A stretch of DNA of 11,571 nt, taken from positions 1 through 11,571 of the forward strand of contig JAHFDE010000039.1 of assembly GCA_023249165.1 (NCBI GenBank), in the 5' to 3' direction. The stretch comes from Candidatus Methylomirabilota bacterium. Lineage in GTDB: Bacteria; Methylomirabilota; Methylomirabilia; Methylomirabilales; CSP1-5. Of this stretch, positions 1 through 8,600 are shown one piece after another. A program made the translations under genes and the position numbers. Below the pieces are notes generated by a model. It saw only the letters and a program-made list of their open reading frames with translations. It searched no databases and was not told the DNA's origin. Numbering within the stretch: the first letter of the stretch is position 1; every line of letters begins with the position of its first letter.

Positions 1-963
1 CTCTGGAATGCCCCCGACGGCGCTGGCCACCACGGGCGTTTCACAGGCCATCGCCTCGAGGTTGATGATCCCAAAGGGTTCATAGAGAGACGGGCAGCAA
101 AAGACCGCGGCATGGGAGTAGAGCTCGATCGCCGTCGGGCGATCGACCATGTCCCGGATCCAGACAAGGTGGTCCCGGGTGGCCACGACCCGCCGAACCG
201 CATCCTCGAGCTCCTTAGCAATCTCCGGCGTATCCGGAGCGCCGGCGCAGAGGACCACCTGCGCTTCGCGGTCGATGTGAGGAATCGCATTCACCAGGTG
301 TACGATCCCCTTCTGCCGCGAGACCCGGCCGACGAACAGGACATACGGGCGCCCCGCGTCGATCCCGTACTGGTGGAGGCGCTGGCGGCTCTGGACCGGA
401 CGGTACTCCTCGGTATCAATGCCGTTGTGGATCACGTGGACCCTCTCGGGGGCGACGCGGAAGTTCCGTAGGATATCCACCTTCATATCCTGGGAGACCG
501 CCACAACGGCATCGGCGGCCTCCAGGGCGGTCCGCTCGATCCAGGCGGCCAGGTCCGCGCCCCGGCCCAGCTGCTCCCGTTTCCAGGGTCTGAGCGGCTC
601 GAGCGAGTGGGCCGTGATGACGAGAGGGATCCCGCAGAGGATCTTGACCAGTAGCCCTCCGAAGTGGGTATACCATGTGTGGCAGTGGACCACATTGGCG
701 TCAACGGGCCGGGCGGCGAAGCTCGTGCACACCCGAAGCGCCTGGAGGGCCATCAGGAACTTTTCGGGGGCGGCCTCCGGGACGGCCTGAGCGAATCGGT
801 GGCCCCGAACCACCAGATTTCCGGCCCGCATGTCCTGATCGCCGAACGTCCGAACCTCCACGGGAATCAGCTTGGCCAGTTCCCGCGAGAGGTAGTCCAC
901 ATGCACGCCGGCTCCACCGTAAATCTCCGGGGGATACTCTCGAGTCAACAGAAGTGCTTTCAT
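1..963 (-). CDS. glgA: GT4 glycogen synthase / maltose-1-phosphate synthase, 3'-truncated by window edge
   Basis: Reading from the ATG at 963, an open frame of 321 codons runs without a stop to base 1, so the C-terminus is missing. It is a GT-B fold glycosyltransferase of family GT4. The N-terminal half has the nucleotide-sugar synthase motif GGAGVH (residues 16-21), VVHCHTWY (91-98) and TAHSLEPLRPWK (117-128). The C-terminal half has the donor-binding VGRVSRQKG (211-219) and the E-x7-E motif in EPFGIINLE (295-303). These match the corynebacterial-type GlgA/GlgM family, not the GT5 E. coli type. Family members use ADP-glucose either to extend alpha-1,4-glucan or, as GlgM, to make maltose-1-phosphate from glucose-1-phosphate. 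TreS-Mak in the same cluster favours the GlgM role, by inference. GAGGG lies 5 bases before the ATG, and the N-terminus MKALLLTREYPPE looks like a true family start. About 70-90 C-terminal residues are probably outside the window. Confidence 0.93.
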   Translation of the reverse strand, partial: MKALLLTREYPPEIYGGAGVHVDYLSRELAKLIPVEVRTFGDQDMRAGNLVVRGHRFAQAVPEAAPEKFLMALQALRVCTSFAARPVDANVVHCHTWYTHFGGLLVKILCGIPLVITAHSLEPLRPWKREQLGRGADLAAWIERTALEAADAVVAVSQDMKVDILRNFRVAPERVHVIHNGIDTEEYRPVQSRQRLHQYGIDAGRPYVLFVGRVSRQKGIVHLVNAIPHIDREAQVVLCAGAPDTPEIAKELEDAVRRVVATRDHLVWIRDMVDRPTAIELYSHAAVFCCPSLYEPFGIINLEAMACETPVVASAVGGIPE

Positions 964-1186
964 CAAGTCCCTCGCGACCGCCACACCTCTTTGACCCGAG
1001 CCGCCCCCGCACGGAGGTTGCACCCAGTGTCAGAGACGAACTCACGTCCACCGCGCCCCCAGGCCACGTCACCGACTCCTTTTCATTGCTGCTGAATCGG
1101 CGCTTCCTTCGCAGGGGTTGTTGGCCGTTCGGCCCGTCGTTCCGGGATCTCCTGAAAGACGGGAAGATCAATCCGTTCGATCGCCG
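964..1186. other. Intergenic gap between glgB and glgA
   Basis: This 223-base gap separates the glgB stop from the glgA start. It holds the glgA Shine-Dalgarno site (969-973). There is a short GGCC-GAAC-GGCC inverted repeat near 1124-1136, but its stem is only 4 bp and no T-run follows on the minus strand. I see no convincing sigma-70 promoter or terminator. A 34-codon GTG open frame at 963-1067 ends as TGATG on the glgA start; it is weakly supported. It is the longest non-coding stretch in the window. Confidence 0.6.
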
Positions 1187-3148
1187 TTACCGCTCGTGTT
1201 TGAAAAACACGGCGGCGAGAGGAGGGAGGGTCAACGTGAGAGAATACGGGCGGCCGTGCAGAGCGATCGGGGCCGCGTCAACCCTGCCCAGGTTCCCCTG
1301 GCCGCTCCCCCAGTAGTCGGCTGCGTCACTGTTCAAAACCTCTCTCCAGAACCCGCCGTGGGGGGCGCCTAACCGGTACGCATGACGGGGCACCGAGGTG
1401 AAGTTGCAGGCCACCAGCACGATATCGCCCGTCGATCGCCCCTTCCGGATCAGGCTGATGACGCTCGACTCGGCGTCATTGCAGTCGATCCACTCAAAGC
1501 CCGCTGGGTCGCAGTCAAGCTCATAGAGTGCCGGCTCGCTCCGGTAGAACCGGTTCAGGTCCGCCACCCATCGTCGAAGCCCGGCATGCGGGGCATACTG
1601 GAGCACGTCCCACTGAAGGCTGTCGTCGTGGGCCCACTCCCGCCACTGCCCGAACTCTCCACCCATGAAGAGGAGCTTCTTGGCCGCCTGGGCATACATG
1701 TATCCGAAGAGCAACCGCAGATTGGCGAACTTCTGCCAGTCGTCCCCGGACATCTTGGCGAGAAGCGACCCCTTGCCATACACCACCTCATCGTGGGAGA
1801 GAGGCAGAATAAAGTTCTCGTGGAAGGCGTAAAGCATCCGAAAGGTCAATTGATTGTGATGGTACTTCCGGAAGATGGGATCCTGCGACATATATTCCAA
1901 CGTGTCGTGCATCCACCCCATGTCCCACTTCAGGCCGAACCCCAGCCCTCCCACATAGGTCGGCCGGGAAACCATCGGCCACGCCGTGGACTCCTCCGCG
2001 ACGGTCTGCACGTCCGGATAGCCCCTGTAGACCTCTTCGTTAAACCGCCGGAGAAAGGTGATGGCCTCGAGATTCTCGCGCCCCCCATACGGATTGGGGA
2101 TCCACTCCCCCTCTCGCCGGGAGTAGTCCAGGTAGAGCATGGAGGCGACCGCGTCCACCCGCAGGCCGTCCGCGTGGTACCTGTCCAGCCAGAAGAGGGC
2201 ACTACTGAGGAGGAAGCTCTGCACCTCTTTCCGTCCGTAGTTGAAGACAAGGGTATTCCAGTCAGGGTGAACGCCCTGGCGGGGATCCGCATGTTCGTAG
2301 AGGTGCGTTCCATCGAAATAGCCGAGCCCGTGCTCGTCGGTCGGGAAGTGCGAAGGCACCCAGTCCAGGATCACCCCGATGCCGTGCCGATGCAGGCAAT
2401 CGATCAGGCACATGAGGTCCTGGGGAGTGCCGTAGTTGCCCGAGGGCGCGAAGTACCCTGTGGTCTGGTAGCCCCACGAGCCGAAGAAGGGGTGATCCAT
2501 CACCGGCAGAAACTCCACATGGGTAAAACCCATCTGCGCGACGTACTCGGCCAACTGGGGACCCAGCTCCCGGTAGCTCAGCGAGCGGCCCCCCTCTTCC
2601 GGCACCCGCCGCCACGATCCGAGGTGTACCTCGTAGATGGCGATCGGCGCGTCCAGGGCGTTGCGCCGCTCTCGGGTCGCCATCCATTCCTGGTCGTCCC
2701 ACGGGTACTCCAGGTTCCAGACGATGGAGGCCGCCTTGGGCGGGATCTCGTTGAAGACCGAGAAGGGATCTGTCTTGTCGACCCTGTAGCCGTGGTGGCG
2801 GGAGATGATGTGGTACTTGTAGAGGGTCCCCTGACCCACGGCCGGGATGAAACCCTCCCAGATCCCCGACTGTCCCCGCGGACGCAAAGGGTGGCTTGCC
2901 CTGTTCCAGTCATTGAAGGTCCCCGTCACGAAGACCTGTTCGGCGTCGGGCGCCCAGACGGCAAAATAGGTCCCGTGGATCTCACCGACCGTCATGAGGT
3001 GCGCCCCGAACTTCTCGTACAGGCGGAAGTGGCTCCCCTGATTAAAAAGGTAGAGATCATCCTCGGAGAGCCGAGTCATGTCATGCACGACCGACCGGGG
3101 CTGCGCCTCTGCCTGAGGCTGTCCCGTCGGCCCTCTCCCGCCGGCCAT
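1187..3148 (-). CDS. glgB: 1,4-alpha-glucan branching enzyme (GH13_9)
   Basis: The product (653 aa) cuts alpha-1,4-glucan and rejoins the piece as an alpha-1,6 branch, in the cytoplasm. An N-terminal CBM48 domain shows VFVTGTFNDWN (about residues 72-82). The GH13 barrel follows with ILDWVPSHFP (region I, about 260-269), DGLRVDAVASM (region II; nucleophile Asp332), VAEES (region III; acid/base Glu385) and LPLSHDEVVYGKGS (region IV; His452-Asp453). An all-beta C-terminal domain ends the protein with LAAVFFKHER. It lacks the extra N-terminal N1 module of the roughly 730-residue E. coli enzyme, as many bacterial forms do. All catalytic residues are present. I chose the ATG at 3148, which has GAGGAGAGAGG just upstream. 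A TTG 8 codons earlier (3172), with GGGAGGAAGG before it, cannot be excluded. It starts 39 bases after malQ and probably shares its transcript. Confidence 0.96.
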   Translation of the reverse strand: MAGGRGPTGQPQAEAQPRSVVHDMTRLSEDDLYLFNQGSHFRLYEKFGAHLMTVGEIHGTYFAVWAPDAEQVFVTGTFNDWNRASHPLRPRGQSGIWEGFIPAVGQGTLYKYHIISRHHGYRVDKTDPFSVFNEIPPKAASIVWNLEYPWDDQEWMATRERRNALDAPIAIYEVHLGSWRRVPEEGGRSLSYRELGPQLAEYVAQMGFTHVEFLPVMDHPFFGSWGYQTTGYFAPSGNYGTPQDLMCLIDCLHRHGIGVILDWVPSHFPTDEHGLGYFDGTHLYEHADPRQGVHPDWNTLVFNYGRKEVQSFLLSSALFWLDRYHADGLRVDAVASMLYLDYSRREGEWIPNPYGGRENLEAITFLRRFNEEVYRGYPDVQTVAEESTAWPMVSRPTYVGGLGFGLKWDMGWMHDTLEYMSQDPIFRKYHHNQLTFRMLYAFHENFILPLSHDEVVYGKGSLLAKMSGDDWQKFANLRLLFGYMYAQAAKKLLFMGGEFGQWREWAHDDSLQWDVLQYAPHAGLRRWVADLNRFYRSEPALYELDCDPAGFEWIDCNDAESSVISLIRKGRSTGDIVLVACNFTSVPRHAYRLGAPHGGFWREVLNSDAADYWGSGQGNLGRVDAAPIALHGRPYSLTLTLPPLAAVFFKHER

Positions 3149-3187
3149 CGTGCCTCTCTCCTCTCCGACCAAGATCGCCTTCCTCCC

Positions 3188-3517
3188 TCACGCCACGTCG
3201 CAGACCGAGTTGAAGCCTCCATGAGGGTTGGGCACCCTGTTCGGGTTGAGCGGGTCTTCCCTCCAGTCCCCGTCAACAACGAACATGTACTCGTACCGGC
3301 CAGGCTTGAGGTGGAGGCTCACCCTCCACGTTCCGTCCTTCCCCTTTTTGAGCGAGTGGGCATGGGGGTCCCAATTGTTGAAGTCCCCCGCAACGGTGAC
3401 GGTCTTCGCTGTTGTAACCGTCCACCGAAAGGTGACCGGTTTGGCCTTTGACTGGGCAGGCTTCTTCGAAGCGGGGACCCTCGCGGGTTTTTTCCGCGAG
3501 CCTTTTTGAGTTCCCAT
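3188..3517 (-). CDS. Possible internally initiated stand-alone CBM48 glycogen-binding protein
   Basis: This is an alternative, nested reading of the malQ 3' end, in the same frame. An ATG at 3517 is preceded by GGGGGGAAGGACG, and would give 109 aa: a Lys/Ala/Pro-rich tail of about 25 residues, then one complete CBM48 domain (AGDFNNWDP at about residues 43-51, EYMFVVDGDW at about 76-85, ending NSVCDVA). Small free-standing proteins of this design (a lysine-rich N-terminus followed by a single CBM48/isoamylase-early-set domain) exist in many bacteria, which makes a separate product plausible. It would bind glycogen or a partner enzyme and have no catalytic activity. Either this is an independent product within a fusion gene, or the fused protein is the only one. 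The sequence cannot decide. Confidence 0.35.
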   Translation of the reverse strand: MGTQKGSRKKPARVPASKKPAQSKAKPVTFRWTVTTAKTVTVAGDFNNWDPHAHSLKKGKDGTWRVSLHLKPGRYEYMFVVDGDWREDPLNPNRVPNPHGGFNSVCDVA

Positions 3518-5695
3518 CGTCCTTCCCCCCTGGGCGCCTTCGCGCTTCGAACTCCTCCTCCGCGAGCTCGTCGTTCCCTGTCGCGGATCGTTGACGCCGC
3601 ATAGCGGGTCGACCACGGCCGGCATCTCGCGAAACGCCCCAAGGCTGTGGCGCGTCTTCCGTTGCCAGTTGAGCCGTTCTTCACGGGTGCCGGGGACGTT
3701 CTGGGGCTCTCTCTCGAGCCACAGATCCTCCAGGTTCACCAAGACTACTCGGGCCGGGCTCGCGCTCAAGAAGCGCAGGCACGCCTGGAGGAGGGGTGCC
3801 ACGCCCGGTGAATCCCCCTCGAGCCATCCCTGACGCTCGAGGAAGCGCTCGAGGGCGGGCCGAAGTGACCGCCGGTTTTCCTGCTCGATCCCCGCGCCCG
3901 TTCGATCCAGGAGCCCCAGCCGGAGCCGGTCCACGATGTCCAGTCCCTCCCAGTACGCGGCGAAGGGGGGCATATCGTGCGTGTTGAGGCTCGCCACCGC
4001 ATCGTGAGAGACGGCTCGAAGGACCTGGCGCGGACCGGGAGCCATCTCGTACTGCAGCACGTACATCCGGTGCAGCTTGTGTCGCGCCATGGCCGAATTC
4101 ACATACGCGGGGACGGTCCCGAGGTTCTCACCGACAATCGACGCCCGGTGCCTGTGGGATTCGAGACAGAAGATTGCGTAAAGCTCCTCGGCAGGATAGC
4201 GAACATACACCCCGTCGCGCGCCTCCAGCCCATTCGGGATCCAGAAGAGGCGATGAAGCCCCATCACATGATCGATCCGAAGGAGGGTCGTGTGCTGGAG
4301 TTGATGTCGGAGGTAGGCGATAACGTACCGGTAGCCCTGCTCCCGGATCGCCTCAGGATGGAGCGGCGGAAAGCCCCAATCCTGCCCCTGGGTGAAGACG
4401 ACGTCAGGAGGGGCACCCCCGGACACGCCCAGGACAAACGCCTCCCGTTCCCGCCAGACGTCGTAGCTATACGGATGGACCCCGAGGGGAAGATCGAGAT
4501 AGAGGTTCACGCCCGCGCGCGTTGAATGCTCCGAGAGGACCCGGATCTGCTCATGGGCCACCCACTGGACGTAGAGGTGGTAGCGCCGGGCCCGTTCGTC
4601 ATAATCTCCCTCCGTGAGGACGCCGTCACAGAGGGGCCGAGACCACGACGGCCAGGGGGCGCGCTGCCGCTCGCCCGTGGCCCGGAAGCGGGCGTAGTCC
4701 TCGACCTCAGGATGGGCCGCGACGAACCGCCGAAAACCGGCCGACCGTCCGGACGCATCGAGAAAGAACGAGCGCGCGAGCTCCTCGAGCACCCGGCGTT
4801 TCACCGCCATCTGACGGCGGTAGTCCACCACGGGCGAGGCGCGCAACGCCTCGATCTCCCGCAGAACTCCGCCTGACGTCATGAGGGCCTGGGCGGGTGG
4901 GCAGTCCTTCAGTTCCGGAATCCGCGCCACGTCCAGATAAAACTCGTTCCAGAAGAGGCGGCTGGCCGGGGCGTACGGACTCGGATCGCAGGGCTCGTCC
5001 AGGAAGGACGCGAGGAGCGGTAGCGTTGCCACCACGCTCCCCCCCAGACCGGCCACCCACTCCACCAAGTCCTCAAGATCGGTAAAATCGCCACCCCCCC
5101 AACTCCGTCCGGAGTGAAGGGCATACAGAGGAAGGAAGACGCCCCAGAGCCTTCTCACGGAGTCTTCATGAGAGGCATACGCCCGCAGGGGGGCAGAGAT
5201 GATCATGGAATTGAAGAGCCTCCCATGGGTTTCCAGCGTCAACCGATGGTATCCCCAGGGCAGCCGATGAGGAAGGGGAAGCCTCTTACCCACATAGCGC
5301 TTGCCCTCCACTTCGACAGACCCTACCGACGCCAACCGAGCCGAGTGCACGGCCCACTTCTCGACGTCTCCGGACTCGAGCCTGAGGTGGCACGCCACGG
5401 GGCCTCTCGCCTGATCGGTGGGCAGGCGAAGTTCGAGGGCGGCAGGCCCTCCCTCCCAGGCCACGGTGACCGGCTCTACCCCGCGCTTCCACAGGCTCTC
5501 CCGGCGCTCCCGGAGGGCCGCGGCAGCGTCGCGAAAAGACTCAAGGGGCGCTCCTAGCGCCCTGAGCACGAGCCGAAGGGCTTCCGGTGAGGCCGGTCTC
5601 CGACGACGGGCGACGTCGTAGTACGCCGTTTGCACGCCGTACAGGCGGGCGAGCGCACGGAGCGGAGCGGCGTGCGGGGATGCCGGTTGCCTCAT
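3188..5695 (-). CDS. malQ: 4-alpha-glucanotransferase (GH77) fused to C-terminal CBM48
   Basis: The 835-residue product is an amylomaltase that moves maltodextrin segments between alpha-1,4-glucan chains. Residues 1-170 resemble the N-terminal beta-domain of MalQ. The GH77 barrel shows SPYAPASRLFWNEFYLD (239-255), GQDWGFPP (437-444), LLRIDHVMGL (471-480; nucleophile Asp475), GENLGTVP (522-529; acid/base Glu523) and LNTHDMPPF (570-578; stabilising Asp574). The GH77 part seems to end near residue 690. A basic, low-complexity linker (about 700-752) then leads to a CBM48/AMPK-beta-like glycogen-binding domain with VTVAGDFNNWDP (766-777) and GRYEYMFVVDGDW (799-811). Most MalQ proteins lack this domain. 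The ATG overlaps the treS-mak stop as ATGA, which implies translational coupling. An internal ATG (codon 727, base 3517) with its own purine-rich site could also yield the CBM48 part alone. A sequencing error hiding a stop cannot be excluded, but the frame is continuous as given. Confidence 0.93.
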   Translation of the reverse strand: MRQPASPHAAPLRALARLYGVQTAYYDVARRRRPASPEALRLVLRALGAPLESFRDAAAALRERRESLWKRGVEPVTVAWEGGPAALELRLPTDQARGPVACHLRLESGDVEKWAVHSARLASVGSVEVEGKRYVGKRLPLPHRLPWGYHRLTLETHGRLFNSMIISAPLRAYASHEDSVRRLWGVFLPLYALHSGRSWGGGDFTDLEDLVEWVAGLGGSVVATLPLLASFLDEPCDPSPYAPASRLFWNEFYLDVARIPELKDCPPAQALMTSGGVLREIEALRASPVVDYRRQMAVKRRVLEELARSFFLDASGRSAGFRRFVAAHPEVEDYARFRATGERQRAPWPSWSRPLCDGVLTEGDYDERARRYHLYVQWVAHEQIRVLSEHSTRAGVNLYLDLPLGVHPYSYDVWREREAFVLGVSGGAPPDVVFTQGQDWGFPPLHPEAIREQGYRYVIAYLRHQLQHTTLLRIDHVMGLHRLFWIPNGLEARDGVYVRYPAEELYAIFCLESHRHRASIVGENLGTVPAYVNSAMARHKLHRMYVLQYEMAPGPRQVLRAVSHDAVASLNTHDMPPFAAYWEGLDIVDRLRLGLLDRTGAGIEQENRRSLRPALERFLERQGWLEGDSPGVAPLLQACLRFLSASPARVVLVNLEDLWLEREPQNVPGTREERLNWQRKTRHSLGAFREMPAVVDPLCGVNDPRQGTTSSRRRSSKREGAQGGRTMGTQKGSRKKPARVPASKKPAQSKAKPVTFRWTVTTAKTVTVAGDFNNWDPHAHSLKKGKDGTWRVSLHLKPGRYEYMFVVDGDWREDPLNPNRVPNPHGGFNSVCDVA
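3518..3530 (-). promoter_or_regulatory. Purine-rich Shine-Dalgarno-like site before internal malQ ATG
   Basis: Read on the minus strand this is GGGGGGAAGGACG directly before the ATG at 3517. AAGGA sits 2 bases from the start, which is close, and the G-run sits 7 bases away. This is the best start-like context at the catalytic domain/CBM48 junction, and it is what suggests a second product or a former gene boundary. Confidence 0.35.
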
Positions 5696-8600
5696 CCCTC
5701 ACCCTCCAGCAATTCCAGGATGCCCTGGATGGGGATCCGCACCCAGTCCGGCCGGTTGTTCAACTCGTAAGCCAGCTCATACACGGCCTTCTCCAGGAGG
5801 AAGGCATCGAGGAGCACCTGGAGCTCCCCCCGGTTCCGGGGGATCAGTGGCGTCTCGCCTGCGACGGCGAGGTATGCCTTGAGGAAGACGGCGGAGACCC
5901 AGAGGGTCCAGAACCGACCCCACACCTCCAGGCCGGCGATGGCCTCGGGGCGCGAATGGATGAGCCCGGTCGCCGCCTGCTCCACCAGGGCGACACGGGT
6001 CGCATAGCGGAACGAACGGAGCATTCCGGCCACGTCCCTGAGGGCCGAGCGTTTCAGCCTGCGCTCACTCAGGGGTCGCGCCGGCTCCCCCTCAAAGTCG
6101 ATGATGACGAAATCCTTCCCCGTGTAGAGCACCTGCCCGAGATGATAGTCGCCGTGGCCGCGGATGCGCATCGCGGTGATCTTCCGGTCGCGGATCTGTC
6201 GGAAGCGCTTGCGGATCTCCCCATCGAGATCGAGGACCCTCTTGGCGTCCGCCTGGAGCCCCCTGGGCATCTCCTTTAGGCGTTGACGGAGGAGTTGGAA
6301 GGCCCGGTCGGTCGCGCCGCACAGCGCGTGATAGAGGGATTGCCGGTAAAACTCGGTCATAGGTTCGGGGGCGAAGGCCGCGTCCTCCGATTCTTGAGAG
6401 AGCGCCACGTGGAGTTCAGCGGTCCGGCGACCCAAGAGCTCGGCCGATGCCAGATAGGGGCCGCTGATCTCTCGAAGCAGCGGGGGCGGGTCCTGCTCGC
6501 AGAGGCTGAGAAGCGGTTCTTTCGGCAGGGTCGCCACCTGCATCTCGGAAGAGGCCAAGGCCCGCTCGAAGTATCCCCCGAGGGCGTCCAGGGTGTACCG
6601 CCACGCGTCGCCTTGGTTCGGGACAAAGGCCTCCAGGACCGCGACCGTGATCGGTTCGCTCCGGCCCCGCCGGTATTCCAGGGCGCCCGCCACGGGCGGG
6701 ATATGGGCGAACGCGGCCCGCTCGGTCAGAAACCGCCCGATCTCCAAGTCGGGGTTGATACCTTGATCGAGACGCCGGAACACTTTCAAAACCAGCCGGT
6801 CGCCGTACACGACCGACGTGTTGCTCTGCTCCGCCTTCATGATCGCCGGTTCGAGCCGGGTCTCTGCCGGCCCCCGTATTCTCCGGAACGCCTGCGTCGG
6901 CGACGCCAGCAGCTCCCCGAACGCCCCCTTCAGGTGACGGCGCCGGGCGACGGCCTCCAGGAGCGCCAGGCAGAAGCCCTTGTCCCACAATGCGTCGAAG
7001 AGGATCCCGTCTTCGTGCCGGCCGTCCTTGGTCAACCGGAGACGGGCAATGGCCGCGTGAGGGCCGAGTTCCTGCGCCGCCGTTTCCCCCGCCCCATAGG
7101 TGAGGGGGAGGGCGTACAGCTCCGGCTCTCCCTCGGTATATCGGATTTCGACCATGGCGAGCACGGCGCCCCGGGGCGCTGAGGGGACGACCACGGTGTC
7201 GAGAACCTTCGCGCTCTTCACCTGGCGGGCCTTGCCGCCGAACCAGCGGCTCGCTTGGAGGTATGCAGGCAGGATCTCTTCCAGGGCGATCTTCGCCCCC
7301 TCTCGAAAGACCGCCTCCCAGGAGTTGCTCACCGCGAGGATCGGCAGCCTTGTCTCCTCGGGTGCGGCCGCCGCGGGCCCCTCGACGCGCGGCCGCTCGA
7401 GCGCGAACCAGTAAAAGGTGTGGGGGCCCAGGGTGAAGAAATAGGGCTGCTCCCCGATGCGCGGGAACTCCGTCCGGCCGAACATCTCGACGGGGACCAT
7501 CCCCTTGAAGGCCGACAGGTCCAGCTCCACGCAGTGGGTGAAACGCGACAGGTTGGCCAAGACCAGGATGCACTCATCCCGGTAGCGTCGGAGAAAGGCC
7601 AACACCTTGCGGTTCTCCGGATGCAGGAACTCGAGGCTGCCGTGCCCGAAGGCCTTGAAACGCTTCCGGAGCGCGATCACGCGCCTCATCCACCAGAGGC
7701 GCGAGTGGGGGTTGGTCTGCTGGGCCTCCACGTTGACCGCCTCGTAGTGATATTCGGGGTCGATGATGATCGGGAGGTGCAGCCGTTGGGGGTTGGCCCG
7801 GGAGAATCCCGCGTTCCGGTCGGCGCTCCACTGCATCGGCGTCCGGACCCCGTTCCGGTCGCCCAGGTAGATGTTGTCCCCCATGCCGATCTCATCCCCG
7901 TAGTAGATGACCGGCGTCCCCGGCAGGGAGAGCAGGAGGCCGTTCATCAGCTCGATCCTTCTATGATGATTGCCGAGGAGCGGCGCCAGTCGCCGGCGGA
8001 TGCCCAGGTTGATCCGGGCTTGCGGATCCTGCGCGTAGACCCGGTACATGTAGTCCCGGTCCTCATCGGTCACCATCTCCAGCGTGAGCTCGTCGTGGTT
8101 CCTGAGGAAGAGTGCCCACTGGCATGGCTCGGGGATGGGGGGGGTCTGGTGGAGGATCTCGACGATGGGGAAACGATCTTCCGTGCGGATCGCCATAAAG
8201 AGGCGCGGCATCACCGGGAAGTGAAAGGCCATGTGGCATTCGTCCCCGTCGCCGAAGTACGCCACCGCGTCCTCGGGCCACTGATTCGACTCGGCCAGCA
8301 GCATGCGGTCCTGGAACTTCTCGTCCACCGAGCGCCGGACCTTTTTCAGGAAGGCGTGTGTTTCTGGCAGGTTCTCGCAGCTCGTCCCGTCTCGCTCGTA
8401 GAGATACGGCACGGCGTCCAGCCGAAGCCCGTCCACCCCCATCCCGAGCCAGAAATCCAGCACGTGCAGGATGGCGCGCCGCACCGAGGGGTTCTCATAG
8501 TTGAGGTCTGGCTGGTGCGAGTAGAACCGATGCCAGTAATACGCCCGCGCCACGGGATCCCAGGCCCAGTTGGAGGTCTCGAAGTCCTTGAAGATAAGGC

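Noticed and set aside
1124..1136. Short inverted repeat considered as a glgB terminator
   Set aside because: The stem is only 4 bp and no T-run follows on the minus strand.
1080..1189. Minus-strand protein-like frame directly after the glgB stop (IERIDLPVFQEIPERR...)
   Set aside because: It has no start codon in that frame outside glgB, and GlgB already ends with a normal C-terminus, so a frameshifted extension is not needed.
1382..3451. Long plus-strand open frame (689 codons)
   Set aside because: It is antisense to glgB and the malQ 3' end, both with intact catalytic motifs. It shows no known domain and arises from the low stop frequency in high-GC DNA.
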